This document shows, piece by piece, positions 30,445 to 39,817 of a stretch of 64,000 nucleotides of DNA. The position numbers were made by a program, and so were the translations under genes. Below the pieces are notes generated by a model, which made no database searches, was not told the DNA's origin, and saw only the letters and a program-made list of their open reading frames with translations. Within the stretch, counting starts at the first letter, position 1. Every line of letters begins with the position of its first letter. Source of the DNA: Smithella sp. (GTDB lineage Bacteria > Desulfobacterota > Syntrophia > Syntrophales > Smithellaceae); assembly GCA_007244375.1 (NCBI GenBank), contig SCVW01000034.1:186001-250000 (forward strand), given 5' to 3'.

Positions 30445-30912
30445 TTATGAAATGCAAATATTGTCTTGATCAATAATAATTTCGTACAAATCAGCCGGTG
30501 CTTCCGCCTTCAAAAGCATTTCACGAAAATTTTCTATTTTTAACATTTTAGAAATTTTGGCCAATACTTTTAGATGCTTACCGTTAGAGTTCTCCGGCGC
30601 CAATAGTAAAAAGAAAAGATGCACCGGTTTACCATCTGATGAATCATAATTAATTCCTTCTTCGCTTCGTCCAAAAGCAACAACAAGATCATCAATCATT
30701 GATATTTTACCGTGAGGAATGGCAACTCCATCACCTATTCCTGTAGAACCAAGATTTTCCCTTTGCTTTAAAATTTCAACAACCGCTGCCGTGTTAAGTT
30801 TAAGACCGCCATTTACCAGGGTATTGACTAACTCAGTCAGTACTTCAACTTTAGTTTTAGCCCATAAATTTGCATTGACAAACTCTGTTTTCAAAAATTG
30901 TTCCAGTATCAT
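30445..30912 (-). CDS. ptsN: Nitrogen PTS EIIA component
   Basis: A 155-residue EIIA-Ntr protein. The phosphorylated histidine lies in GVAIPHGKI, and the fold continues through FFLLLAPENSNGKHLKVLAKI. In other proteobacteria it is phosphorylated by the PtsP-NPr chain and modulates K+ transport and metabolism, not sugar uptake. The riboswitch-controlled kup in this window is a plausible, untested connection. It lies between hpf and rapZ in the classic order. Confidence 0.93.
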   Translation of the reverse strand: MILEQFLKTEFVNANLWAKTKVEVLTELVNTLVNGGLKLNTAAVVEILKQRENLGSTGIGDGVAIPHGKISMIDDLVVAFGRSEEGINYDSSDGKPVHLFFLLLAPENSNGKHLKVLAKISKMLKIENFREMLLKAEAPADLYEIIIDQDNICIS

Positions 30913-31026
30913 TTATAATGTCCATTTTGCTTTTAGCACAAATACTTTTTCTTATTTTTCTCTTGAATAATATTTAAATCTTAAATGCTTTAATCTTGAT
31001 TCTATGACACAAACCCAACTCAACGA

Positions 31027-31560
31027 CTAACTGTTTGTCTCGATTAGAACGTAATTGCCATCGTCCCGACGATATACCAGACTTACGTTTTCGGAAGAAG
31101 AATCTCTGTAAAGAATAAATCGATCTTTTGTTCCCTCTATTTCCATTATTGCTTCATCAAAAGACATTGGTTTTAATATTACCTTGCGAGTTTCCGCAAT
31201 TTTGTTTTCCGTTATTTCTTCAGTTTCTTCCGCCTGACTCAAATTTTCCTTATTTCGGCGAATAGTTTTCGGCTTATGCTCTCTAATTTTTTCTCTTTGT
31301 TTCTTAAGTTGTCTTTCAATTTTTTCTATACAGCTATCAATTGCAAGATGCATATCTTTAGCTTCTTCTTTCGCGTTTATATTCCAGCCGCTTGAGCTAA
31401 GATTTATTTCTGTAAAATGTCTGAACTTTTCCATGGAAACGATAATATGGGCTTCGGCAGGCGCATCTAAATATTTTTTCAATCGCTGAATCCTTTCTTC
31501 TGCATAAACTTTTTGCCAGTTTTCACCCTCGCCGTTTCTGAAAGTTACGGAAATCTTCAT
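31027..31560 (-). CDS. hpf: Long-form ribosome hibernation promoting factor
   Basis: A 177-residue protein. An N-terminal HPF/YfiA domain (about 1-95, ISVTFRN and MEKFRHFTEINLSSSGW) is joined by a charged, glutamate/lysine-rich linker to a C-terminal dimerisation domain (about 122-177, KPMSFDEAIMEIEGTKDRFILYRD). The long form pairs two ribosomes into an inactive 100S dimer. This fits an organism with long slow-growth phases. The gene is downstream of rpoN. Confidence 0.93.
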   Translation of the reverse strand: MKISVTFRNGEGENWQKVYAEERIQRLKKYLDAPAEAHIIVSMEKFRHFTEINLSSSGWNINAKEEAKDMHLAIDSCIEKIERQLKKQREKIREHKPKTIRRNKENLSQAEETEEITENKIAETRKVILKPMSFDEAIMEIEGTKDRFILYRDSSSENVSLVYRRDDGNYVLIETNS

Positions 31561-31726
31561 ATTCTTCCCTCCATAATTAATTTAATCAGATCAATATTAC
31601 AATAATCTTATCTTCTGAAATTTATTTTTTGGCTGACATAAAGGCACGTCATATATTGGTGTAGAAACTAAATGTCAATTAATATTTTACATCACTATAC
31701 CATATATGGCTACCCTATAAAATATA

Positions 31727-33199
31727 TTAAAAATATTTCTTTCTCTTTGAAGAAGGTAGTATCCCCATCATATCCCTGTACTTGGCAACAGTTCGTCTGG
31801 CGATATTTATTCCTTTTGTCCGCAGTATTTCAACAATTTCGCAATCACTATAAGGTTTTTTCGATGCTTCTGAGTTGACTATCTGCCTTATTTCTTCCTT
31901 GACGCTTTTCGAAGCAATATTTCCCTCGGATGTTCTTTTAATTGAACTGCCGAAGAAGTACTTCATTTCAAAAATTCCCTGCGGCGTATGTACATATTTG
32001 TTGTTCACTACACGACTAATCGTTGACTCATGCATTTCTATATCAGTGGCAATATCATGCAGCACCAACGGTTTCAGGAAATCAATACCGTGGTCAAAAA
32101 AATCTTTTTGAAATTTAACTATACTTTCCACCACTTTATAGATTGTTTTCTGTCTTTGTTGTATGCTTTTAATCAGCCACGTTGCCGACTGTACTTTATC
32201 TTTTATATATCTTTTCCCTCTTTCCTCCTCACCATGACCATGATTAGTAATTCCTGCCATAATTTCACGATAAAAATTACTTATGCGTAATCGCGGCAAA
32301 CCATCATCATTAAGGATGATCTTGTATTCATCACCAACCTTTATAAGGTATGCATCAGGAATTATCGGCTGAATTTTTTCTTCAGAATAAATACTACCCG
32401 GTTTTGGATTCATCCCGCTAATTAACAATACGGCCATTTCTACTTCGCGCAGAGGAACCTTTAATTTATGGGCAATATGAACATAATTCTTCAATTCCAG
32501 TTCTTTAAGATAATCTTTAATGATTATCTCGATAATCTTATTTTTTACACCCAGCATTCTTGACTGTATTAAGAGACATTCCTGCAAATTGCGGGCTGCA
32601 ATTCCGGGCGGATCGAACTCCTGAACCTTTTTCAGAACGGTTTCAACAAACTCCTCACTTACATTTTCCAGTTGCATGATTTCCGGTACTGTCGCACATA
32701 AATAACCATTGTTATCAAGATTACCTATAATCTGAGTGCCGACACGTACTTCATCTTCAGTGAATGATGAAAGATTCATCTGCCACATCAAGTGCTTTGA
32801 CAGTGATTCAGTCTCGGTAAGTATATTATCCCATGACGTTGCTTCACTGTCTCTGCTACCGTAAGTTACGCCTACAGAACCGTAATCTTCGAGATAATTA
32901 GCCCAGTCAAACTCTTCGCGGCCGTCTCCTTCTCCGGTAAGTTCTTTGGCACGCTCGACAGCTTTTATTTCCTCTCGTTCAACAGACTGTATATCCTCTA
33001 CAATGTCAGCCTGATCTTCTTCGTCACTTCCTTCATCCGGAGACGCTTCTTCCAAAAGAGGATTCTCTTCCATCTCCTGATTTATTGTTTCGATAAGTTC
33101 CTGCCTGGATAACTGCAACAATTTTATCGCCTGTTGCAGTTGGGGAGTCATTATCAACTGTTGGGTAAGTTTTAAATTCTGTTTTAACTCAAACGCCAT
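31727..33199 (-). CDS. rpoN: RNA polymerase sigma-54 factor
   Basis: A 490-residue sigma factor. Region I (LTQQLIMTPQLQQAIKLLQLS, read in two parts) is followed by an acidic linker (about 50-90), the core-binding region, and the C-terminal RpoN box ARRTVAKYR with GILPSSKRKKYF. It recognises -24/-12 promoters and needs an AAA+ activator; no activator is encoded in this window. The gene follows lptB by 26 bases in the usual LPS-export/rpoN arrangement. Confidence 0.96.
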   Translation of the reverse strand: MAFELKQNLKLTQQLIMTPQLQQAIKLLQLSRQELIETINQEMEENPLLEEASPDEGSDEEDQADIVEDIQSVEREEIKAVERAKELTGEGDGREEFDWANYLEDYGSVGVTYGSRDSEATSWDNILTETESLSKHLMWQMNLSSFTEDEVRVGTQIIGNLDNNGYLCATVPEIMQLENVSEEFVETVLKKVQEFDPPGIAARNLQECLLIQSRMLGVKNKIIEIIIKDYLKELELKNYVHIAHKLKVPLREVEMAVLLISGMNPKPGSIYSEEKIQPIIPDAYLIKVGDEYKIILNDDGLPRLRISNFYREIMAGITNHGHGEEERGKRYIKDKVQSATWLIKSIQQRQKTIYKVVESIVKFQKDFFDHGIDFLKPLVLHDIATDIEMHESTISRVVNNKYVHTPQGIFEMKYFFGSSIKRTSEGNIASKSVKEEIRQIVNSEASKKPYSDCEIVEILRTKGINIARRTVAKYRDMMGILPSSKRKKYF

Positions 33200-33225
33200 A
33201 ATTCAAAAACGTACTTAAATATTTT

Positions 33226-33948
33226 CTACAAATTAAATGTATCACCGAAATAAAATTTTCTCGCCAGTTCGCTTTGAGAAATTTTATCCGGAGGGCCTTC
33301 AACTAATATTGATCCTTCATTAACAATGTAGGCACGATCGCAACAGGAGAGAGTTTCCCGTACATTATGATCGGAAATAATTATTCCTATTCCTTTTGTT
33401 TTCAACTTTTCGATTATTTTTTGAATATCTGCCACAGCCAACGGATCTATTCCGGCAAAAGGTTCATCCAGAAGGATGTACTTGGGATGTGTAACCAACG
33501 CTCGTGTAATTTCTACCCTTCTTCGTTCGCCACCGGACAGAGAATATGCATGGTTTTTCGCCAGCAACGTCAGATCAAGCTCCCTTAGAAGCTCCTCCAA
33601 TCTTTCGTTTTTTTCTTCTTCCGTCAAATCAAGAGTCTCCAAAATAGCAAGGATATTCTCTTCAACAGTAAGTTTTCGGAAAATTGAAGGCTCTTGCGGC
33701 AAATAATTCAAGCCTTTGCATGCTCTCAAATACATGGGAAATTTAGTAATATTTTCACCATCCAGAAAAATCTCGCCGATATCCGGTTTAATCAATCCGA
33801 CAATCATATAAAATGTTGTTGTTTTGCCTGCGCCATTAGGGCCAAGCAGTCCTACAACTTCACCCGGTGAAATCGACAAATCAACTTGATTGACGACTTT
33901 TCGTTTGTTGTATATTTTGGTTAAACCTTTTGCTGATAAATTGTTCAT
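33226..33948 (-). CDS. lptB: LPS export ABC transporter ATPase
   Basis: A 240-residue ABC ATPase powering lipopolysaccharide extraction from the inner membrane. It has Walker A GPNGAGKTTT, Q-loop YLPQEPSIFR, signature LSGGERRR, Walker B YILLDEPFAGIDP and the switch histidine in IIISDHN. It associates with the permeases LptF and LptG, which are not in this window. It lies between lptA and rpoN. Confidence 0.96.
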   Translation of the reverse strand: MNNLSAKGLTKIYNKRKVVNQVDLSISPGEVVGLLGPNGAGKTTTFYMIVGLIKPDIGEIFLDGENITKFPMYLRACKGLNYLPQEPSIFRKLTVEENILAILETLDLTEEEKNERLEELLRELDLTLLAKNHAYSLSGGERRRVEITRALVTHPKYILLDEPFAGIDPLAVADIQKIIEKLKTKGIGIIISDHNVRETLSCCDRAYIVNEGSILVEGPPDKISQSELARKFYFGDTFNL

Positions 33949-33973
33949 AACTATATAACACTTAACCTTTGCG

Positions 33974-34525
33974 CTAATTGGTTTCCGCTTTCTTTTTTTC
34001 CTGGGGATAAATTATTGCTTTAACTTGTTTTTGTGTGTTGCTTTCAACAATTCCCCTATTTTCATTAAGAAACACTATTACTCTGTCTCCCCTGATAATG
34101 TTTTTCCCTTCTTTCAACATGGCATTCCCTGTCATAATAACTTTATTGCTGTCTCTAAAATATACAGCTTCGTCTCCAGTTGCTATCCTTTCCCCTTGTG
34201 ATAACGAAACATGTCCTTTCGCTTCTATTTTCTCCAGATCGCCAGCACTTTCTGTCTCAAGAGTTCCAACTTTTTTCTTTTTACCGGACTCTTCTTTATA
34301 ATACAAACGCAACTGGTCCGCTTTTAATACTTTATTACCCTGTGTGGCTATCGCATTGCCGGAAAATACAACGAGTTTATTTTCATTAAAAGCTTCCATC
34401 CGATTGGAAGTTATTTCTACGGGATCTTCTTGTTGTTTAATCAAGGGATTATCATCGGCATGAATTCGAAGTGCTGCAATTAAAGCAAACAATACAACAA
34501 ACAAACAAATCTTTTTGTTAATCAT
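33974..34525 (-). CDS. lptA: LPS transport periplasmic protein LptA
   Basis: A 183-residue protein with an N-terminal signal peptide (residues about 5-22, ending RIHA) and an OstA-type beta-jellyroll (DPVEITSNRMEAFNENKLVVFSG, read in two parts). It bridges LptC in the inner membrane and LptD in the outer membrane. A mid-protein lysine-rich segment (KEESGKKKKVGT) is a small insertion relative to E. coli LptA. It is 12 bases downstream of lptC. Confidence 0.9.
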   Translation of the reverse strand: MINKKICLFVVLFALIAALRIHADDNPLIKQQEDPVEITSNRMEAFNENKLVVFSGNAIATQGNKVLKADQLRLYYKEESGKKKKVGTLETESAGDLEKIEAKGHVSLSQGERIATGDEAVYFRDSNKVIMTGNAMLKEGKNIIRGDRVIVFLNENRGIVESNTQKQVKAIIYPQEKKKAETN

Positions 34526-34537
34526 TAAAATTCTCTA

Positions 34538-35092
34538 TTAAATTATTTTAGCTTTAACCATTGAGGAAATATGTAATTCCCCCTTATTCATAAAGAGAGT
34601 TAATCCTCTTCCTGTTATTTTCATACGGTTATTTTCCATAGTAACCGGAGCATCAGTATAAAATTTCTTTTCGGCATCATTGTAATTCAAATAATCTGTG
34701 AAAAATTTATCGCCATTTTTGGAATTAATAACCACATTACCTTTTATTTCAATGTTTTTTTTCTTTATCAACATCCGTCCCTTATCCGCCGTCATTTCAA
34801 AAATATTACCATCCGAAGTTGTTAATTTTATTTGAACTTTATCAAATGAAGCAACGTCTTGCTTCTTATCATACGTTGCTGTTTCGGCCTTTACTTCCCA
34901 TTTGGCATTGGCATCACCAACTTCCGTATAAACAAATTCTTTTATTTGCAGGTCTACGCTATCCTGGAAGACTTTCAGCAAATTTTTAGGTTTGCTTATA
35001 TTTGCCCTGATTACAGATATTACGGCAATTAAAATCACCAGAAAAACTACTGCTACTGAAGATATGATGACTGTTTTCCTGCTTAATTTCAT
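34538..35092 (-). CDS. lptC: LPS export protein LptC
   Basis: A 184-residue bitopic protein with one N-terminal membrane segment (about 7-28) and a periplasmic beta-jellyroll with repeated strands (WEVKAETATYDKKQDVASF; VVINSKNGDKFFTDYLNY). It hands LPS from the LptBFG complex to LptA. The gene follows kdsC but is separated from it by 253 bases holding repeat B copy 2 and a sigma-54-like site. It may therefore have its own promoter. Confidence 0.88.
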   Translation of the reverse strand: MKLSRKTVIISSVAVVFLVILIAVISVIRANISKPKNLLKVFQDSVDLQIKEFVYTEVGDANAKWEVKAETATYDKKQDVASFDKVQIKLTTSDGNIFEMTADKGRMLIKKKNIEIKGNVVINSKNGDKFFTDYLNYNDAEKKFYTDAPVTMENNRMKITGRGLTLFMNKGELHISSMVKAKII

Positions 35093-35113
35093 TTAGTCCG
35101 GTACATCCTGCTG

Positions 35114-35130
35114 TTGGCACTAATTTTGCT
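35114..35130 (+). promoter_or_regulatory. Candidate sigma-54 promoter
   Basis: TTGGCAC-TAATT-TTGCT matches the -24/-12 consensus TGGCAC-N5-TTGCW exactly. It reads rightward, out of the lptC leader, through repeat B copy 2 and antisense to kdsC. No plus-strand protein gene lies downstream. It could drive a non-coding RNA, or be a chance match. Confidence 0.4.
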
Positions 35131-35220
35131 TTTATTATATCATTGTGAATGTCACGTGTAAAGAAATTAAGCTGAAAAATGATGGCAAAAACAAAGAAAT
35201 AATGTCGATTAGCAAACTAT

Positions 35221-35355
35221 TTGTACCATTTCTAAATCAAAGGTGATATCGAGGCGGCCAGGCGGAGGTGACGAGGCGTATTATACATACGCTGAGTAAG
35301 CCGACAATCCCTATGAATCGGGACCAAAAAAGATAGCGCTTTGATTTAGGAATGG
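35221..35355 (+). repeat. Intergenic repeat family B, copy 2, with terminal inverted repeats
   Basis: The ends CCATTTCTAAATCAAAG (35226-35242) and CTTTGATTTAGGAATGG (35339-35355) are inverted repeats matching at 16 of 17 positions. The interior shares GAGGCGTATTATACATACG, GCCGACAATCC and GGGACCAA blocks with copies 1 and 3. The right terminal repeat contains the stop codon and last codons of kdsC. No other gene is seen in 35093-35345. Confidence 0.7.
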
Positions 35356-35888
35356 TGTTCTTCAAATTCGTATTTGGCAACTACTTCCGACCATTTTCCC
35401 TGAACCTGCAGAATCATTTCACAGACTTCTCTTACCGCACCACGGCCACCGCTGTTTTTAGTCACATAATCTACCGACTTTTTTACTACATCCAGAGCAT
35501 CATCAACCGCTACGGAAAAACCAACCCTTTTGAGCACCGGTATGTCAACTATATCATCACCTAAATAAGCAACTTCGTCAGTCGATAATTTGTGTTTGCT
35601 CAGAATTTTTTCAAAAATCTCTTTTTTATTTAAAGCGCCCTGATAAACATCTTTTATTTCCAAATCCTTAGCCCTGTATTCCACTACTTTCGATTTCCGC
35701 CCGGTAAGAATAGCTACCTTGACTCCAAAGCGCTGCAATATTTTTATGCCATGTCCGTCCCGCACATTAAAACTTTTTAATTCATGCCCCTCATCATCCA
35801 TAATTATACTGCCATCCGTCATAACACCATCCACATCCAGAATCAGCAGTTTTATTTTTTTAAGTTTTTCCTTAATATTTTTCTTCAC
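35346..35888 (-). CDS. kdsC: Kdo-8-phosphate phosphatase
   Basis: A 180-residue HAD-family phosphatase releasing Kdo from Kdo-8-phosphate. The nucleophile motif is LLILDVDGVMTDG, motif II ILTGRKS and motif III YLGDDIVDIP. The cap is minimal, as in KdsC. Its final residues (EEHHS) and stop codon lie in the terminal inverted repeat of repeat B copy 2, so the C-terminus may have been reshaped by that element. The start of kdsC is 42 bases after the kdsA stop. Confidence 0.93.
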   Translation of the reverse strand: MKKNIKEKLKKIKLLILDVDGVMTDGSIIMDDEGHELKSFNVRDGHGIKILQRFGVKVAILTGRKSKVVEYRAKDLEIKDVYQGALNKKEIFEKILSKHKLSTDEVAYLGDDIVDIPVLKRVGFSVAVDDALDVVKKSVDYVTKNSGGRGAVREVCEMILQVQGKWSEVVAKYEFEEHHS

Positions 35889-35930
35889 TATATCGTTTCT
35901 CCTTATAAGTTTGCTTGAGTAATTTAATTA

Positions 35931-36758
35931 TTATTTGACTGAAGCTTTAATCACACCGTCTATTTTTTTCAACATCGTCAGCAATTCTTCTAGTTCATTA
36001 AGATAAAGCGAATTGGCACCGTCGCATAAAGCCTTTTCCGGATTTTTATGAACCTCTAAAAATATTCCGTCAACACCGGCAGCTATGGCTGCGCGTGCCA
36101 GATATTTTACCATATCACGCTGCCCACCCGAACATGTCCCCTCTCCTCCCGGCAACTGCACGGAATGAGTAGCATCAAAAATTACCGGATACCCCATATC
36201 TCTTACAATGGGCAATGATCGAACATCGAAAACAAGATTATTATAACCGAACGACGCCCCTCTTTCAGTAATCATGATGTTCTCATTACCTGCTTTTCGG
36301 ACCTTTTCTATGACATTTGCCACATCCCAGGGAGCCAGAAACTGCCCTTTTTTGATATTGATTATGCTCGCCTTCTTAGCGATTTCCTTGATAAAATCCG
36401 TCTGGCGGCACAGAAAAGCCGGCACTTGTACGACATCCAATATTTTTACGGCCGCGTCAATTTCTTCGAAACGATGCACGTCGGATAAAACAGTTATATT
36501 CAACTCTTTTTTTATCCTTTTCAATATGGCCAATCCCTTTTTCGCTCCCGGCCCTCTATAAGAATTGATCGAAGTTCTGTTGGCTTTGTCATAAGAAGCT
36601 TTAAAGATAAAAGGAATATTCAATTTTACCGTGAGCTTTTTCAGATATTGAGCCGTATCCATTGCCGATACTTCATCCTCCAAAACACATGGACCAGCAA
36701 TTAAAACAAATTTTACATTATCTCCAATAACAAAGTTACCTATTTTTATTTGCTTCAT
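35931..36758 (-). CDS. kdsA: 3-deoxy-8-phosphooctulonate synthase
   Basis: A 275-residue enzyme making Kdo-8-phosphate from arabinose-5-phosphate and phosphoenolpyruvate. Motifs include IAGPCVLEDE, FKASYDKANRTS, the DVHRFEEI and VPAFLCRQTDF loops, and DATHSVQLPGG. Its ATG overlaps the TGA of the upstream TPR gene. FLCRQT carries the cysteine region that in metal-dependent KdsA enzymes binds the metal; the metal class is not settled here. Confidence 0.96.
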   Translation of the reverse strand: MKQIKIGNFVIGDNVKFVLIAGPCVLEDEVSAMDTAQYLKKLTVKLNIPFIFKASYDKANRTSINSYRGPGAKKGLAILKRIKKELNITVLSDVHRFEEIDAAVKILDVVQVPAFLCRQTDFIKEIAKKASIINIKKGQFLAPWDVANVIEKVRKAGNENIMITERGASFGYNNLVFDVRSLPIVRDMGYPVIFDATHSVQLPGGEGTCSGGQRDMVKYLARAAIAAGVDGIFLEVHKNPEKALCDGANSLYLNELEELLTMLKKIDGVIKASVK

Positions 36759-38779
36759 TGTTCATTACCTCTTGTCTCTTTCTGGACTTTTTTCTGTAAA
36801 AGTTGAATTTTTAGCTTCGGTATTTTTTGGGTAGCTTTTGTCGACTCCGGATTAAGTTCATAGGCATTGATGTATGCTTTCAAGGCCTCCTGAATCATTC
36901 CTTTCTTCTCATATGCCTCTCCTAAGTTTGCGTAAAGCTCATTATCTTCATGATCGTATTTCAACGCAATCTGGTAATATTTTATGGCCATATCCCAATC
37001 ATTGCAGGAGGCATGCGCATAACCAAGGCTGGAATAAGAGGAAGCTTTTTGCGGTTCCAGGTCAACCATCCTTTTATAACAGTTAATCGCCTGCGTACAT
37101 TTCTTTTCTTTTAAATAATATCCGCCAAGAACACTTAACACTTCCTTGGTCGGCAAAGATACTTTTTCATATTCGGCAATCGCTTTTCTTTCCTTTCCCA
37201 TTTTATCGTAAGTATATGCCAAATTATAATGCAAGTTGGAGTTTTTGGCTTCGTACTTAATAGCTTTTTCATAATTTTCAGCTGATGCTGCATACTTTTT
37301 CAATTCTCCATAGGCAAAACCCAATTTTGCATAGATATCACCATTTTTAGAGGATTTTGCCGCCAATTTTTCGTAATATTTCACGGCCTGAGTAAATTTC
37401 TTGTTTTTTAGCGACAGGGCACCAATCCGTTCCAGAGCATCAGCATCTTCAGGATTAATTCTTAATACATTTTCGTATTCTGCAATTGCCTCAGAATTCA
37501 TACCTTTTCTTTCATAAGCTGTACCCAGATTGAATCTAACTGTCGGTTCGTTGGGACTCAATGAAACCGCTTTCTTTAAGTTATCCAGTTCTTCCGTCCA
37601 CTTTCCCATTCCGGCATAGGCAGAAGCAAGATTAGCATAAGCGGCAACCAATCGTGGTTGCCTTTTGATAACTTCCTTATAATATTTGATGGCGGCCCCG
37701 TATTTTTTTTGTTTTAAATAAATATCTCCCAACGAAAACAAAGCTACGTCCGCATCTCTCGAATGTTCGGCAATATATTTATATTCATCAATAGCTGAAT
37801 TCATCATGCTTCTATTTTTATACGCTTCTGCCAATTTTAATCTGACAGGATAATTATCCGGTTCAATTTTTACTGCTTCCCGATAGTTTTGTATCACTTG
37901 ATCCCACTGCCCCTTCTCCGCCAGAGAAACACCAAGACTGATATAAGCTTGTGCTTCTTTAGGATTAATTTTAACAATCTGCCTAGATATTCTTACAGCA
38001 TTGTCAAACTCCTTTTTTTTAATATAGCATTTGGCCAGTTCAACCAAAGCTATTGTATCATCCGGTTTGAGCTTCAATGCGCCTTTATATTGGCTTATGG
38101 CGTCATCCACTCTGCCCAGCCTCGAATATATGCCTGCAAGAATTTTACGAACGCTGATATCATTTTTATTCAATTCTATTGCTTTTTTTAAATATTCTAT
38201 TTGTTCTCTTACATTTGAAGAATCCTTGGCAAACCGAAACCAATCCTGAGGCGTAATTAAAATCTTAAGGGGAACGGAAGCTATTTTTTTATTGCGATAA
38301 CTTATCAATATTTTGTAGCCGGATACCACACCGGAATCATTTATCGTAACTGAGCTTTTTATAATCTTGTCCACCAGCTCAACACCTTTTAATAAAGCTC
38401 CCCTGTCGTTATTGCCTTTGTTCAATCCTTCAACTTTTACACTCATGTATTTGCCCGCTAAATCATCGCTGACCACAGACTTAATCACAAATTCATCACG
38501 GTAAGTCACCTCCAAAGCTTCGTTTTTACTTGCACGCATTTCCTTGCCGTTTTTTTCTATTTCCAGATAATAAAAGTGAGGTCTGGAATTTAAAACGTAA
38601 TATGAAAATGTGTTTTTTACTCTTAATGCCATGAATGCAAAAGAACGGAAAGCTTTAGGATAGAAAAACAAAACAAGGATAAAAATTAAAATAACGCAAA
38701 CAAAACCAATCAATATTTTCTTTATTGGAAATAATGCGTCCCTGTTTTTATCTTCATTATTTAAACGTCGATTAATCAT
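36755..38779 (-). CDS. Membrane-anchored TPR-repeat protein
   Basis: A 674-residue protein. A cytoplasmic N-terminus of about 20 residues is followed by one membrane segment (about 22-44), a beta-rich extracytoplasmic region to about residue 180, and then about twelve to thirteen tandem tetratricopeptide repeats of 34 residues (for example YAKLGFAYGELKKYAASAEN). Such proteins act as periplasmic scaffolds. It is translationally coupled to kdsA and sits in an LPS-synthesis and export operon, so a role in assembling that machinery is plausible but unproven. The specific family is not recognised. Confidence 0.82.
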   Translation of the reverse strand: MINRRLNNEDKNRDALFPIKKILIGFVCVILIFILVLFFYPKAFRSFAFMALRVKNTFSYYVLNSRPHFYYLEIEKNGKEMRASKNEALEVTYRDEFVIKSVVSDDLAGKYMSVKVEGLNKGNNDRGALLKGVELVDKIIKSSVTINDSGVVSGYKILISYRNKKIASVPLKILITPQDWFRFAKDSSNVREQIEYLKKAIELNKNDISVRKILAGIYSRLGRVDDAISQYKGALKLKPDDTIALVELAKCYIKKKEFDNAVRISRQIVKINPKEAQAYISLGVSLAEKGQWDQVIQNYREAVKIEPDNYPVRLKLAEAYKNRSMMNSAIDEYKYIAEHSRDADVALFSLGDIYLKQKKYGAAIKYYKEVIKRQPRLVAAYANLASAYAGMGKWTEELDNLKKAVSLSPNEPTVRFNLGTAYERKGMNSEAIAEYENVLRINPEDADALERIGALSLKNKKFTQAVKYYEKLAAKSSKNGDIYAKLGFAYGELKKYAASAENYEKAIKYEAKNSNLHYNLAYTYDKMGKERKAIAEYEKVSLPTKEVLSVLGGYYLKEKKCTQAINCYKRMVDLEPQKASSYSSLGYAHASCNDWDMAIKYYQIALKYDHEDNELYANLGEAYEKKGMIQEALKAYINAYELNPESTKATQKIPKLKIQLLQKKVQKETRGNEQ

Positions 38780-38814
38780 TGATCCCTCAATAAATCATAT
38801 ATTCTCTTTATCAC

Positions 38815-39705
38815 TCAGCCCCGCGGATGATATTTTTGGTGAATTTCTCTTAACTTTTCCCGCGTCACATGCGTGTAAATCTGCGTTGTGGAAATATCGG
38901 AATGCCCCAGCATTACCTGCACCGTTCGCAAGTCTGCGCCGCCTTCCAAAAGATGAGACGCAAAAGAATGACGAAACGTATGCGGATAAACTTTTTTCCC
39001 CAATCCGGCCTGTTTGGCGTAACCGACAACAATTTTCCAGAAGCCCTGTCGGGTAAACTTTTTTCCGAAGCGGTTCAAAAATAAAACATCCGTACTCTTC
39101 TTTTGCATTAAGTGCGGCCTGGCCTCGTCAACATAACGTCTGGTACAATCGTATGCTATTTTGCCGATAGGCACAATTCTTTCTTTACTCCCCTTTCCCA
39201 TGACAATTAGAAACCCGACCTGCCAGTTGACACTATTCATAGTTAGATTGATCAATTCTGAAACGCGAATTCCTGTCGCATATAAGAGTTCCAGCATGGC
39301 GGTATTTCGTATAGCTGCAATACTTTGATCACCAGGTTGTGCCAGAATTGTTTTCATCTCCTCTTTACTTATCGTATCTGGCAGTTTCATCCAGACTTTG
39401 GCTAATTCAATATTGGCCAGCGGATTTTGTACAATTATCTTCTCGCGAAGCAGATGTTTGTAAAATCCTCTTAAAGCGGCAAGCGCCCTGTTCATGGAAT
39501 TAGCTGTCAAGCCCTCATTCCTTATATTTGTTAAATATTCTACAATCGTTTCCGGTGTAACATCTTTAATATCATTTATCTTTCCTTTCACTTGAATAAA
39601 TGAAACAAACCTTCGCAAATCACGCCCGTATGATTCCAATGTATTTTGAGCCATGCCGCGTTCTATTAAAAGATAATTAAAATAGTTCGTCAATAATTCC
39701 TGCAT
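38815..39705 (-). CDS. xerD: XerD-type tyrosine recombinase
   Basis: A 296-residue site-specific recombinase. The N-terminal SAM-like DNA-binding domain begins LTNYFNYLLIERGMAQNTLESY (read in parts). Catalytic residues are Arg in TGIRVSEL, Lys in GKGSKER, HxxR in HTFRHSFASHLL, the second histidine in LGHSDISTT and Tyr in QIYTHV. Its length and the chromosomal operon context favour a housekeeping dimer-resolution recombinase over a phage integrase. XerC is not in the window, so the C/D choice rests on similarity alone. Confidence 0.88.
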   Translation of the reverse strand: MQELLTNYFNYLLIERGMAQNTLESYGRDLRRFVSFIQVKGKINDIKDVTPETIVEYLTNIRNEGLTANSMNRALAALRGFYKHLLREKIIVQNPLANIELAKVWMKLPDTISKEEMKTILAQPGDQSIAAIRNTAMLELLYATGIRVSELINLTMNSVNWQVGFLIVMGKGSKERIVPIGKIAYDCTRRYVDEARPHLMQKKSTDVLFLNRFGKKFTRQGFWKIVVGYAKQAGLGKKVYPHTFRHSFASHLLEGGADLRTVQVMLGHSDISTTQIYTHVTREKLREIHQKYHPRG

Positions 39706-39817
39706 TTTGCTTTTTTAGCGCAAATAAACCTTTGAAGCAAAGATTTTTTGTTGACTTATTTTACAATCTCGTAAAAATAAGAAACAAGTACTTCAAAAAA
39801 ATTTCGGGGGAATTCTA

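Noticed and set aside
31640-31700. NrdR-like CATATATTGG upstream of hpf
   Set aside because: Only one imperfect half resembles the box, with no properly spaced second box, and hpf is not an NrdR target.
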